Assembly: GCA_963575745.1 (NCBI GenBank)
Contig: CAUYUJ010011159.1
Span: 62,001 to 126,000 of the forward strand
Source of the DNA: Prorocentrum cordatum
Lineage: Eukaryota; Sar; Dinophyceae; Prorocentrales; Prorocentraceae
Reading direction: 5' to 3'
Length of the DNA stretch: 64,000 nucleotides
A program made the position numbers and the translations under genes. Shown here piece after piece: positions 19,736 to 29,904 of this stretch; the stretch's first letter is position 1, and each line of letters opens with the position of its first letter. The notes beneath the pieces are model-generated. The model searched no databases and was not told the origin of the DNA. It saw only the letters and a program-made list of their open reading frames with translations.

Positions 19736-20099
19736 GTTGTTGTTTCGTCCGCGACCCACCCGCGACTCGCGTCCCGCGACCCACCCGCGACCCTCCCGCG
19801 ACCCCGCGACCCGCCCGCGACCCACCCCGCGACCCACCCCGCGACCCACCCCGCGACCCATCCCGCGACCGCGACCCACCCGCGACCCACCCGCGATCCA
19901 CCCCGCGACCCACCCCGCGACCCACCCCGCGACCCACCCCCCGCGACCCACCCGCGACCCACCCGCGACCCACCCCGCGACCCGCCCGCGGCCCACCCCG
20001 CGACCCACCCGCGACCCACCCGCGACCCACCCGCGACCCACCCGCAACCCACCCGCGACCCACCCCGCGACCCACCCGCGACCCATCTTCGACCCAAAC
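19736..20099 (+). repeat. CGCGACCCACC minisatellite, block 2
   Basis: About 32 units of 9-11 bp, directly after a (GTT)n stretch. Same unit as block 1 at 16312-16612. Confidence 0.9.
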
Positions 20100-20530
20100 C
20101 ACTTTCAAGGTACAAACCAACGCGGCGGGTTTTTTCTGCCATTTTTTCCAGGTGGAGTGCCCGCGACCCACCCCGCGACCAACTCGCGACCAACCCGCGA
20201 CCCAAACCACGTTCAGGGTACAAACCTCATTTTTCGGCGCCTGCGGCGGGCATCTCTTGCATTCGTTTCAGGTGGAACCCGCGGCCCACCCGCGACCACG
20301 TTCAGGGCACAAACCAAATTATTCGGCGCCTGCGGCGGGCATCTTTTGCATTCGCTCCCGGTGGAAATTCCGTGGCCCACCCGCGACCCAAACCGCGTTC
20401 AGTGTACAAACCAATGTTTGTTGGCGCCTGCGGCGGGTTGCTTTTGCATCCCTTCCAGGTGGAGGTGGAGAGCCCGCGACCCACCCGCGACCCAAACCAC
20501 GTTCACTGAACAAACCAATGCCGCACAAGA
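20100..20530 (+). repeat. ~90-106-bp tandem repeat with GGCGCCTGCGGCGGG
   Basis: 'TTCAGGGTACAAACC' variants at 20103, 20209, 20299, 20395 and 20500, each followed by TTCGGCGCCTGCGGCGGG and a 'TTTTGCAT..CAGGTGGA' end. Short CGCGACCCACC runs join the units, so this array grew out of the minisatellite. Confidence 0.8.
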
Positions 20531-21180
20531 GCGGCGGCGGATTTTTGCATGCCGTCTGAGTCGCTACGACCGCTTCAAGCCCCGCGCATCCTTACCAGCC
20601 CGTCCAGCAACTTTGCCCTGGCGAGTTGCCTTGATCAGAGAAGTCGGGGAGCACAAAATTGAAAAAAGGATTGCGTTGCCGTTATCTTGGGAAAGGAGGG
20701 GGAGGCAGGAGGAAACAACAGGGGACGAGGAGGACGCGGAAGAAGAGAGGGTGTAAGGAGAATGTGGAGAAATATGAGGAGAAGGAGCAGGAGGACGAGG
20801 AGGGGGAGGAGGGGGGGAGGAGGGGGAGGAGGAGGACGAGGAGGAGGACGAGGAGGGGGAGGAGGGGGAGGAAGGGGACGAGAATGATGATGGACGACAA
20901 TGGGAGGACGATGATGGAGGCCGATGAGGGGGAGGACGACAATGGGAGGACGACGATGGAAGGACGAGGGGGGGAGAGGGAGGACGAGGAAGAAGAGGAG
21001 GAGGACGACGAGGTGGAGGAGGAGGATGACGATGACGATGACAACGAAGACGAGGACGAGGAGGAGGAGGAGGAGGAGGAGGAGGAAGGGGAGGAGGAGG
21101 AGGAGGAGGAGAGCGCCATCGCCAGGGAAGGTAGTGGCCACGAGGTCCGCCGGCTCGACGACGCCCGCGTCGCCCGCGCC
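20531..21180. other. No gene seen; purine-rich (GAG/GAC)n tract
   Basis: Positions 20690-21115 are almost pure G/A triplets with GAC interruptions. Both strands are open for 130-310 codons of Glu/Arg/Gly or Ser/Leu/Pro only. I regard these as low-complexity artefacts. Confidence 0.65.
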
Positions 21181-21405
21181 CGCCCCCTCACTCTTATCCG
21201 CAATTGCGGGGTGCTACGTACAACGAGCCCGCCGCAGGCGCCGATTCTTCTTCAAACCAATGTGGATCGGTCGCGGGTGGGTCGCGGGTGGGTCGCGGGT
21301 GGGTCGCGGGGTGGGTCGCGGGTGGGTCGCGGGTGGGTCGCGGATGTGTCGCGGGGTGGGTCGCGGATGGGTCGCGGGGTGAGACGCGGGGTTGGTCGCG
21401 AACAT
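21181..21405. repeat. 16.6-kb repeat relative plus inverted CGCGACCCACC block 3
   Basis: 'CCCCCTCACTCTTATCCGC' and 'TGCGGGGTGCTACGTA' are followed by CCGCCGCAGGCGCCG, 'TTCAAACCAATGTGGATCGG' and then GGGTGGGTCGCG units. Confidence 0.8.
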
Positions 21406-22680
21406 TGTGTTGTGGTCAGCCGCCGCTGGCACCAAGAGGCCGTCGGGCGCGACAGCGCAGAAAGGCAGCTGCCAGAGCGATACGAGTCATTCCGCCGTGC
21501 GAGCTGCACAGAACACGCTGGTCTAGAATCTCCTGGCTGCCAGAAATCCCTGGGCCACCCTGTACCAGACCGATCCCAGTCTCGAGCGTGACTAAAACAG
21601 CGCCATGAACAATATGCATGTCAGTATGCCACTTGGCTAAAGAGCGAAAGAAGAACTCCTGCATGCTCAAAAGATACGCTCGATCACCGAATAATTCCTG
21701 CACGCTCTAAAGATACGCTCGATCACCGATGTTCCGGTGCAAACTTGGAAATGACACGCGGCTTCCTTACCCTGCGTGAAACTCGACAGTTGGAAGCAGT
21801 CGCTCACACATCGAAAATTACGAGTCCAGCGTTCCGACATGACGAGAAGAGGTAAAAGCTACGCACACGAGTTCAGTAAGCGGCCTGCTGATGCCATTTC
21901 GCTAAAGCAGCACCTGGCACTTTGCGTCTGCAAAGTCCTCCCAACGATGTTCCTACACGCCTCCCCCAGCGAGACAAGGGTCTGACTCAGGAGACATGGG
22001 TCAAGCTTAGGATACAGGCGACAAGATCGCTGCCAGCATTTCAAGGGTTTCATCCACAATGGCCACAGCCGTGTCTTTGGCTGTACACCGCCTGTCCGGC
22101 CCCGCCGCCCCGGCCAAAAGCCAGGGGAAAAGGAGGGTCGAAACGCCGAGCGCGGGCAAGGACGCCTGACGATTAGGGGGGATGCCCCAGAGGGGGGAAA
22201 AGGGGGAGGAGGAGGGGAGAGGCACCGGAAGGCCGAGGAAGCGGTCGCGCGGCCGTGGGACCTGAGCCACCGACCCCCACCGTTAGGCGCGCGCGCGCGC
22301 GCGCCCGCGTGGGGAGGCCAGGAGCGGGAGAAAAGGAGGAAAGGGAGGGGAAAGGGAGGGAAGAACACACACCGAAACAACTATATGGCCGGGCAGGAGG
22401 GGCAGCCGACAAAAACTCTGGCGCTGGCACGGCGCCAATCGGAGGGAGAATTCTTGCAGGTCCCTGGCAGGGGACGCTATCCCGCCAGGGCACCTCGGAC
22501 AAGGCACCGCGCCGCAAAACACTCACGACTCCGAGTCTCTGGGAAGACGAAAGAGGGGGGGGAGGAGGCGGAAAAACGGAGGACGGGGACGAGGAAGGCT
22601 AGGCGTCGTCGTCGCCCGGAGCCGCCATCAGGCTGAGAGCAGCGGACAGCGCGCCCCCATATAGTCGGGAGGTTTCGTGT
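21406..22680. other. No gene seen; small tandem duplication
   Basis: A direct duplication at about 21656-21740 repeats 'AGATACGCTCGATCACCGA' at 21669 and 21711. A (GC)n run is at 22288-22303. Open frames on both strands have no recognisable domains. Part of 22030-22680 could be the 3' tail of the adjacent minus-strand LINE. Confidence 0.45.
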
Positions 22681-22682
22681 GC

Positions 22683-24870
22683 CTACGCAGCACAGCCCGC
22701 GCCGTGGCCCTGCGAATGGCCACGGAGAGTTTTGAATAGGCGAACCGCCCCGGCGCCCGCCTCTTCTCCACGGCGCCCGTCGCTGGACCGAGCCAGGCGG
22801 TGGAGGGCGTCCGCGCCTGTGGGGCCCCATCCGCCCGACGGTTCCGCCACCGGGGGGGCGAACATTATCCCCTGCTGCGTGCTCTGGGCCTCAGCGTCCA
22901 AGTGCTCACGCTTGGTCGGCTCGTACGCTTGGACCGCACGCCCTAAGCCGAACCGGCCCATTTCGAGAGCAACCTGCCGATGCGGCGAAGATACCGCAAA
23001 GTCGAAAGCAACAGGTGCCCCTCGGAACCAGGATGGCACGTACACGTCCGCAGGGCGGCGCCCGTTCACCTGAGCGTCGCCGGGCCGAGGCGGCATGAAC
23101 CCCGGGAGCTCCAGCTCCGGGTTGAAGCGAGCCGACGAAGCAAAACAACCGACCAGGTTGCGGGCGGCGTTGTGTCGCTGCACTGGGTCCCCAGCGCCTG
23201 CGCACAGACCCGAGTGGCGGCCGTGCCTGTCGCACGCGCCGTCGCAGCACGGGCAGTAGTGTTCGGACTTGTAGACGGGCAGTAGGAGCTGGCGCGTGAC
23301 CTCAGTCACGAACTCCTCTGGTTCGTAGAGCAGCCCGAGGTTCTGGTTCGGCGGCGCCTCCAGGAAGCCGCTTGCGCTGGGGAGCTGTTCGGATTGGATT
23401 TTCCCTTAGGTCTGACTCGCTCAAGCCAGCGCAGAAGGCCTTGTGGTCGTTGTCGTCCAAAGCAGCTGAAAGGCCCTTCTGCGCGGCGCCCTCGAGGGTT
23501 TCTGGGCGCGCTCCGCTCGCCCTTGGCAGCCGGGCGTCGCGGGCGAGGAGCGCCGGCCCGGCCCTCGTGCTCGCGTCTTGCGGCGCCTGCCTTAGGCTGG
23601 GCCCTGCGCAGCGCAGAGGTCTCGGGTCGCAGCCAGGTCCGCGGGGAAGGCGCCGGGCGCGCGGGCCTCCAAGCGCCGCGAGCCTAAGCCGGCAAAGGCC
23701 AGTCCGCGGGCCACCTGGCGCCACTGCGCGTCTATCAGGTCCGCCGCCTGGAGGTCGGCGGGCGCGCGACGCCGGCGCGAGTCGAAGCTGCTGAGCGCCT
23801 CCGAGTGCGGGGCTGGCGGGGCCGCGCGGGCGCTGTGCGCGAGTTTGCTGAAGCTCGCGCAGTAGCGTGGCAGCAGGAGGCCCACCTGCGGATGAAGGTA
23901 TGCGAGTGCCGCCAGGGTGGCATTGGCCTCGTCTGCTCTCTTCTTCGCGGAGAGCCTCGCAGTAGGCCTGATCGCCGACGGGCGCGCCCAGCAGCATGAA
24001 CCTGCCCCGCAAGGCGACGTGGCCGCGCCGAGGTCTGCGGGGCACGCCCAGACTGGGCAACGAGCTCGCACTTGCCAAGGTTCAACTCCAAACAGCGCTC
24101 CATGGTAGAGTGCCCCGCGTAGGTCCAGCGCGCCCAGCGCTCGGGCCCGGGAAGCGGGAACGCGCGGCCCGCAGCGCGGCCTCCCGCTTCTCGGAGTTGA
24201 AAGCGATTGGGAAGTCCAGCGTTGGCAACACCTGGCCGCTGTCGCTGGCGCCCCGTTCGCGCCGCCGGCGCGCGGCGTGAATCGTCGCCTCCGCGCCGAG
24301 AGGGCTGCAGCAGCCTGTTTGCAGCGGCCAGAGGGTCCGGCGGGCGCGGGCCTCCGCGCGCTCGCAGAGGACCTTGCCTGTTGAGCGGCGGAGGATCGCA
24401 CTGATAGCGATCGGCCAGGGCCCCCCGCCCTCCTCTTCCAAGGCGACCAGGATTGCTCCGGCCAGGCGCGGCGCAAGCTGGCGGTGGGCGTCTCCGTTGG
24501 CCAGGAGCTGGGCGACGGCCGCGAGCTGCTAGCGCGGGGGCGCCTGCGCGGCCAGAGAGAGGGCGCCTTGCAAGCGTTGCGCCCGCAGGCCGGAGGGGCG
24601 GGCAGCCGCGCCTTATGCGAAACCGCGCAAGGCATTGAGCACCGAGCACGGGGCGATCTCGGGCGCGGCCGCGATCTCTCCCAGGCGACCTAAAGGCAGG
24701 GCGGGCGCAGCCTCTCGAGGGCCGCCGCGGCCCCCCGCTCTGGCGCCGCGGGCCCGCGGCGGTCAAGGCGGCGCAGCCCTGCCCGGCAGGCCTTCCGCCG
24801 CAAAAGCGGCGGCGCGGGCGGCGCGCCAGTCCGTGGTCGGCGGCCCCTTCGCTCGTTGCCGCCGCTCTCC
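22683..24870 (-). pseudogene. LINE remnant: reverse transcriptase with deleted core, plus restriction-like endonuclease
   Basis: Read on the minus strand in several frames, the order fits a LINE with a C-terminal restriction-like endonuclease. Near 24420-24250 are PWPIAISAILRRSTGK and LQTGCCSPLGAEATIH, which look like reverse-transcriptase N-terminal blocks. Near 24210 is LPTLDFPIAFNSEKRE, motif A with its Asp. Near 24100 'WTYAGHST' is followed at once by 'LELNLGKCELV'. The region that should carry motif B and the catalytic YxDD is missing. Then come RFMLLGAPVGDQAYCEA, LLLPRYCASFSKLAHSARA and, at 23255-22990, a cysteine/histidine cluster (CPCCDGACDRHGRHSGLC) with RRPADVYVPSW..AFDFAV, the endonuclease motif. 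Frameshifts and the core deletion make it inactive. Family assignment is from remembered motif order. Confidence 0.7.
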
Positions 24871-24879
24871 CGGTATTTC

Positions 24880-25008
24880 GCGGGTGGGTCGTGGGCGGGT
24901 CGCGGGTGGGTCGCGGGGATGGTCGCTGGCGGGTCGCGGGGCGGGTCGCGGGGCGGGTCGCGGGGCGGGTCGCGGGGCGGGTCGCGGGCGGGTCGCGGGG
25001 GGAGGGCG
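24880..25008 (-). repeat. CGCGACCCACC minisatellite, block 4 (inverted)
   Basis: About twelve units of GGGCGGGTCGCG or GGGTGGGTCGCG between the LINE remnant and the AT-rich element copy B. Confidence 0.85.
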
Positions 25009-26190
25009 ACAACAAACAACAACAACAACAACAACAACAATCATTTTACCCGAACGCTCAGTGTTCTCACCAGTGCCAGGGTTTTCATGCGACGCGAGAC
25101 AATACCCCCACTTCGTGGGGGGGCAGTTCAAGCTCTACCAAATATCCAAACGACTCTTCGCGACCACCCAAACCCAGCTTCCCGCCCTATGACGTTGGGA
25201 CACTTCACTTCGTGGCGTGCGGACGACCGTGGCTACTACACTGGCGTGGGGTACACACCCACAGAACTTGGTCACTTATTCGGGGCGCGCGTGTGCCCAG
25301 CATCCTGCAATTGTGACATACAATACATGACACAGACAGACAGAGAGAGAGACAGAGAGCAGACAGAGAGAGAGACAGAGAGAGCGGAGTTGGTCACATT
25401 TTTGGGGCAAGTTCCTGAGATCGTCGTGTTTTTTGTTGGTCTTGCGCGCGCGAATGTCCACTTTACTTTTTTTTGCAAGGGAGTATTGAAATTTGATTAT
25501 GTTAGAACAAGAAAAAGTAGCTCGCGCGAGCTCATGTAACATAAATGTTGAAAAACCATTGGTTTTGTGGGAGTCGGACAGCGCGCGCGGGATGAAATTT
25601 GGACATTTTTTTTGAAAAACCATTGGGTTTTTGATGTTTTTATGTTGAAATCGTTACGAAACCTAAGGTTCTGGAAGGATTTCGTCTTGCGCGCGCGAAT
25701 GTCCACTTTACCTTATTTTTTGCAAGGGATTATTGAAATTTGATTATGTTAGAACAAGAAAAAGTAGCTCGCGCGAGCTCATGTAACATAAATGTTGAAA
25801 AACCATTGGTTTTGTGGGATTCGGACAGCGCGCGCGGAAGGACATTTTGACAATTTTTTCTTAAAAAACCATTGGGTTTTTGATGTTTTTATGTTAAAAT
25901 CGTTACGAAACCTAAGGTTTTGGAAGGATTTCGTCTTGCGCGCACGAATGTCCACTTTACCTTATTTTTTGCAAGGGATTCTTGCAATTTGATCAAGTAA
26001 GAACAAGAATTTTCATTTTCTATTGTTTTTTGCAAGGGAAAACGAGCGTCAACAAAAAACCGGATCCGGAGCTCATCCACTTTTCTGAAGCTTTCGCGAA
26101 AAAATGATGAAAATGTAGCTGCGGCCTAGGCGCGGCGCAGAGGTCGCGCACCAGGGGTCCCAACAATAATATTCTTTAGAAGGAATAATG
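25009..26190 (+). repeat. AT-rich 1.2-kb element, copy B
   Basis: Begins with (CAA)n and 'TCATTTTACCCGAACGCTC', includes a CCCCCACTTCGTGGGGGGG hairpin, a GACAGAGAGAGA stretch and then three ~247-bp tandem units marked by CTTGCGCGC at 25441, 25686 and 25935. It ends with 'GGGGTCCCAACAATAATATT', a short palindrome and (CAA)n. Copy C follows at once, head to tail. No convincing coding frame. Confidence 0.92.
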
Positions 26191-26193
26191 TTC

Positions 26194-26236
<43 letters not shown>

Positions 26237-27430
26237 TCAATCATTTTACCCGAACGCTCAGTGTTCTCCCAGTGCCAGGGTTTTCATGCGACGCGAGACA
26301 ATACCCCCACTTCGTGGGGGGGCATTACAAGCTCTACCAAATATCCAAACGACTCTTCGCGACCACCCAAACCCAGCTTCCCGCCCTATGACGTTGGGAC
26401 ACTTCACTTCGTGGCGTGCGGACGACCGTGGCTACTACACTGGCGTGGGGTACACACCCACAGAACTTGGTCACTTATTCGGGGCGCGCGTGTGCCCAGC
26501 ATCCTGCAATTGTGACATACAATACATGACACAGACAGACAGAGAGAGAGACAGAGAGCAGACAGAGAGAGAGACAGAGAGAGCGGAGTTGGTCACATTT
26601 TTGGGGCAAGTTCCTGAGATCGTCGTGTTTTTTGTTGGTCTTGCGCGCGCGAATGTCCACTTTACTTTTTTTTGCAAGGGAGTATTGAAATTTGATTATG
26701 TTAGAACAAGAAAAAGTAGCTCGCGCGAGCTCATGTAACATAAATGTTGAAAAACCATTGGTTTTGTGGGAGTCGGACAGCGCGCGCGGGATGAAATTTG
26801 GACATTTTTTTTTGAAAAACCATTGGGTTTTTGATGTTTTTATGTTGAAATCGTTACGAAACCTAAGGTTCTGGAAGGATTTCGTCTTGCGCGCGCGAAT
26901 GTCCACTGTACCTTATTTTTTGCAAGGGATTATTGAAATTTGATTATGTTAGAACAAGAAAAAGTAGCTCGCGCGAGCTCATGTAACATAAATGTTGAAA
27001 AACCATTGGTTTTGTGGGATTCGGACAGCGCGCGCGGAAGGACATTTTGACAATTTTTTCTTAAAAAACCATTGGGTTTTTGATGTTTTTATGTTAAAAT
27101 CGCTACGAAACCTAAGGTTTTGGAAGGATTTCGTCTTGCGCGCACGAATGTCCACTTTACCTTATTTTTTGCAAGGGATTCTTGCAATTTGATCAACTAA
27201 GAACAAGAATTTTCATTTTCTATGTTTTTTGCAAGGGAAAACGAGCGTCAACAAAACAACCGGATCCGGTACCAATCGTTTTGCCTGAGACTTCCTCACG
27301 AAAATGATGAAAATGTGGCTGCGGCCTAGGCGCGGCGGGGGGGTCGTGCACCAGGGGTCCCAACAATAATTATTCTTAAGAAGAAATAATGTTCAACAAC
27401 AACAACAATAACCACACAACAACAACAAAC
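26191..27430 (+). repeat. AT-rich 1.2-kb element, copy C (tandem with B)
   Basis: Same order and near-identical sequence to copy B. It differs by a few substitutions and one-base indels, such as GGCATTACAAGC for GGCAGTTCAAGC. The terminal palindrome ATTATTCTTAAGAAGAAATAAT differs slightly (one or two bases longer than a 20-mer; core TTCTTAAGAA). (CAA)n follows at 27393. Confidence 0.92.
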
Positions 27431-28293
27431 CTTTTTACCATCATGCGCCATGCGTCCACATGTCATATGCATCCTTCTGGATACCACACCCCATCATGGG
27501 GGGTGTTCCAGCATGCGGGGCCCGATATTCCCTCGCCCAGATCCCCCGCCCACGAAAGCATTGCCACCACCTCTTCTGAGGAACTTCGACATCCACAGCT
27601 CGAGCGGCACATCGCCATCGCATTCGCCTCGCGCGCGCCCCACATCTCGGAGGAGGAAAAAGAGGACGATGGGGGGAGAGAAGATGAGTCAGAGGAAGAG
27701 GGCGAGGAGGAGGAGGGGGAGGATGAAGGAGGAGGGGGGGAGGACGGGGAGGATGGAGGAACAGTTGCAGTAGCAGTACATCCGAGGACGCGGTGGTTCC
27801 AAATCCTCGTTCGAACTGTTGCGCCGCCATCCTGCGGCCTCGGCGCGTGACCCTGGACGCTCGCGCCCCCGGGCGCCGCCGCTCCCGTGCTCGCATCCAC
27901 CACCTGCCCCTCCACGCCCCCTCAAGGAATCCCCGATGTTAATCTTTCGACCGTCGATCCTTGGAGTTCCTGGACGTCAGCCGTCTTCTTTTTCCACATT
28001 ATTTTTGCCCTCTCCAAAACTAATAGTTACTGCAGTTCAACGCGGCCTCTTGGACCCCCCCCAAAAACGGCGCCGAAGCGAGGGCCCCAGTCTCGAGTCA
28101 AGGCTGAGGAAGTACCAAGCGGAAGCGGCGAGTGAGGACGGAAGGGGAAGGGGGAGAGGAGGGGGTGGGGTGGCGGGAGGAAGGAGGGGGCAAGGGGGGC
28201 GACAAAAGGAAGGAGGAGGGAGGAGGAAAGGGGGCGAGGGAGGAAGGAGTGGAAGAAGGGGGTGGAAGGAGGAAGATGGGGGAAGAGACAGGG
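27431..28293. other. No gene seen; G/A-rich low complexity up to the gap
   Basis: Open frames of 100-150 codons at 27441-27925 translate to Arg/Glu/Pro/Ser-rich text with no domain. From 28130 the sequence is GGAGG-rich and runs into the gap. Confidence 0.5.
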
Positions 28294-28393
28294 NNNNNNN
28301 NNNNNNNNNNNNNNNNNNNNNNNNNNNNNNNNNNNNNNNNNNNNNNNNNNNNNNNNNNNNNNNNNNNNNNNNNNNNNNNNNNNNNNNNNNNNN
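28294..28393. other. Assembly gap (100 N)
   Basis: Exactly 100 N, the usual scaffold placeholder for unknown length. It is bordered by a GGAGG-rich tract on the left and GTTGTTGTTG on the right, so a hard-to-assemble repeat is likely inside. Confidence 0.99.
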
Positions 28394-28680
28394 GTTGTTG
28401 TTGCTGGGGGGGGCGGAGCCGATGAGAGAAATAGTAGCGCGCCTGTGCCTGTCCAAGGTAAAGCGGGGGGAGCTCTCGAGCGAAAGCGCTGGTTTTGTTG
28501 AGACGGCTGCTTTCGGCGGCGAGCAAAAACACCAACCCGGAGTAAAAAAAAAGAAAGTCTCGGACGGGTGCGCTGTTGTCGTTGGGGAGCCGGTTTTGGT
28601 GGCCCCCAGCCCCTTGAGAGTGAGCCTCATTTTCAATGAAGGTGCTGTTGGCGCCTCGGCGAGAGCGCCAGGGCGCCTGT
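28394..28680. other. Nothing recognised
   Basis: After GTTGTTGTTG there is moderately complex sequence with no gene, RNA or clear repeat that I can support. Confidence 0.4.
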
Positions 28681-28850
28681 AAGGGGTCCAACAATAATAT
28701 TTGTTTAGTAAATGATATTCAACAGCAGCAATCATTCTCAGACGGTTCGCCCTTATTTGCTCGAGTGTCATTCAGCGCCCGAGCCCTCGATGCCCGCCCC
28801 TTTCGTTTTCGATCATGCCACTTTTGGTGGGTATACAGATATACACAACT
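28681..28850 (+). repeat. (CAA)n-ended hairpin repeat, copy at 28.7 kb
   Basis: 'GGGGTCCAACAATAATATT' and a palindromic TTTGTTTAGTAAA precede CAACAGCAGCAATCATTCTC. Then come 'AGACGGTTCGCCCTTAT', 'CCCTCGATGCCCGCCCC' and 'CCACTTTTGGTGGG'. It links the palindromic end of the AT-rich element with the hairpin repeat, showing that both families share a junction. Confidence 0.7.
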
Positions 28851-28879
28851 ATATAGATTCGTGAGCTCTGCGTGATTAG

Positions 28880-29135
28880 CCAGGAAGATTCAGCGATAGA
28901 GCGATTCCTAAGTAAATTTGAGGATGTCTCAGGCGAGAGCGCGATTCTTGAGTAAATTGCGAGGAAGTCTCAAGCGGGAGCGGGGGACCAGAGTAAATTT
29001 CGAGGAAGTATCAACCAGGAGCAATTGTTGTTGTAAAGTGGGGGGCCAGGGGCACAGTTTGAGGAGGAAGCTTTTCCCAATATCAAACAGGGTGCGAGCG
29101 CCGGGAGGGGCACTTCAGTTCAAAACATACAGCCA
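28880..29135 (-). repeat. Paralogous locus corresponding to the empty copia site
   Basis: On the minus strand it reads 'GAAGTGCCCCTCCCGGCGCTC', then GCCCCTGGCCCCCCAC, TTTACAACAACA and 'CGCTTGAGACTTCCTCGC'. This is the left flank of the copia element (6328-6411) followed directly by its right flank (12297-12345), with a single TTACA at 29032-29036. The degenerate 65-bp repeat continues to 28880. Confidence 0.8.
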
Positions 29136-29904
29136 GCACCGGAGGGGGGGGGGATCAACACAAATTATGTTTCAGTAGTGAAAGTTCAACGCAACAAGCA
29201 GAATTCTCACCACGGATTCTCACATCAGCCACGCACCCAGGGACACTGAATGACCGTTCGGTCCCCTCATTCTGATGCGTCGTGTTGATTCCGAGCGTGT
29301 TCAGAAGCATGGCGTTTTTGTTCGGACACCTCTCAGATAAACGTATGTATTCGCAGTTCTTGCAAGCCGAGTATTGCGTAACCTTTTGGTTGCGTGACAG
29401 TACAGTTTCTGATCTCATTCATCGTGATTGCCATCGTCATCGAGCTTGTCGGGACTACACGGGGTATCACCACGTAGCTCCGCGAGTGCGACTGAGCTGG
29501 CGTTGGCCTGGGCAAGGTCGTGCCGCGTTCGTGACAGGCTTCGTTTGGGGCCGTGGGGCATCGTCACGTGGCGGCTCTCCGTCGTTGGGCGTTCGTCGTG
29601 GCGGCCCGTCCCCGCGTGCGAAAGGCCGTGCGCATTGACCTGCCACTGTCGCGAGTCGAGGGGTTTCTTCAATGTAGGGGCGTGGATTGGGCCGTTGGAG
29701 TTGGCTTCGGCCCAGCTTGGCATCGACTTCGCAAGTATTCGCCGCGTGGTGATCACCGTCTCGTCAATACGATCGCAGCGTCAACGTCATCAGAGCAGCA
29801 TCCGGAGCCCTAGTGGCACGAACCATCGTACAAACGATGGACGTTCAAACGGGTTATCTTGTTGCACGATTCGTACACATCTCTATATACTCTCCGAACA
29901 AACG
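29136..29904. other. Upstream region of the metalloprotease gene; no separate gene seen
   Basis: The protease frame is open upstream to 29428, but that translation (Arg/Ser-rich) does not look like part of the protein. No TATA or spliced-leader relict is seen. Confidence 0.5.

Noticed and set aside
20659-21591. 310-codon Glu/Arg/Gly frame
   Set aside because: Purine-rich low-complexity DNA followed by minisatellite; no folded segment.
22683-24441. Plus-strand frames of 60-140 codons across the LINE remnant
   Set aside because: Shadows of the minus-strand reverse-transcriptase and endonuclease sequence.
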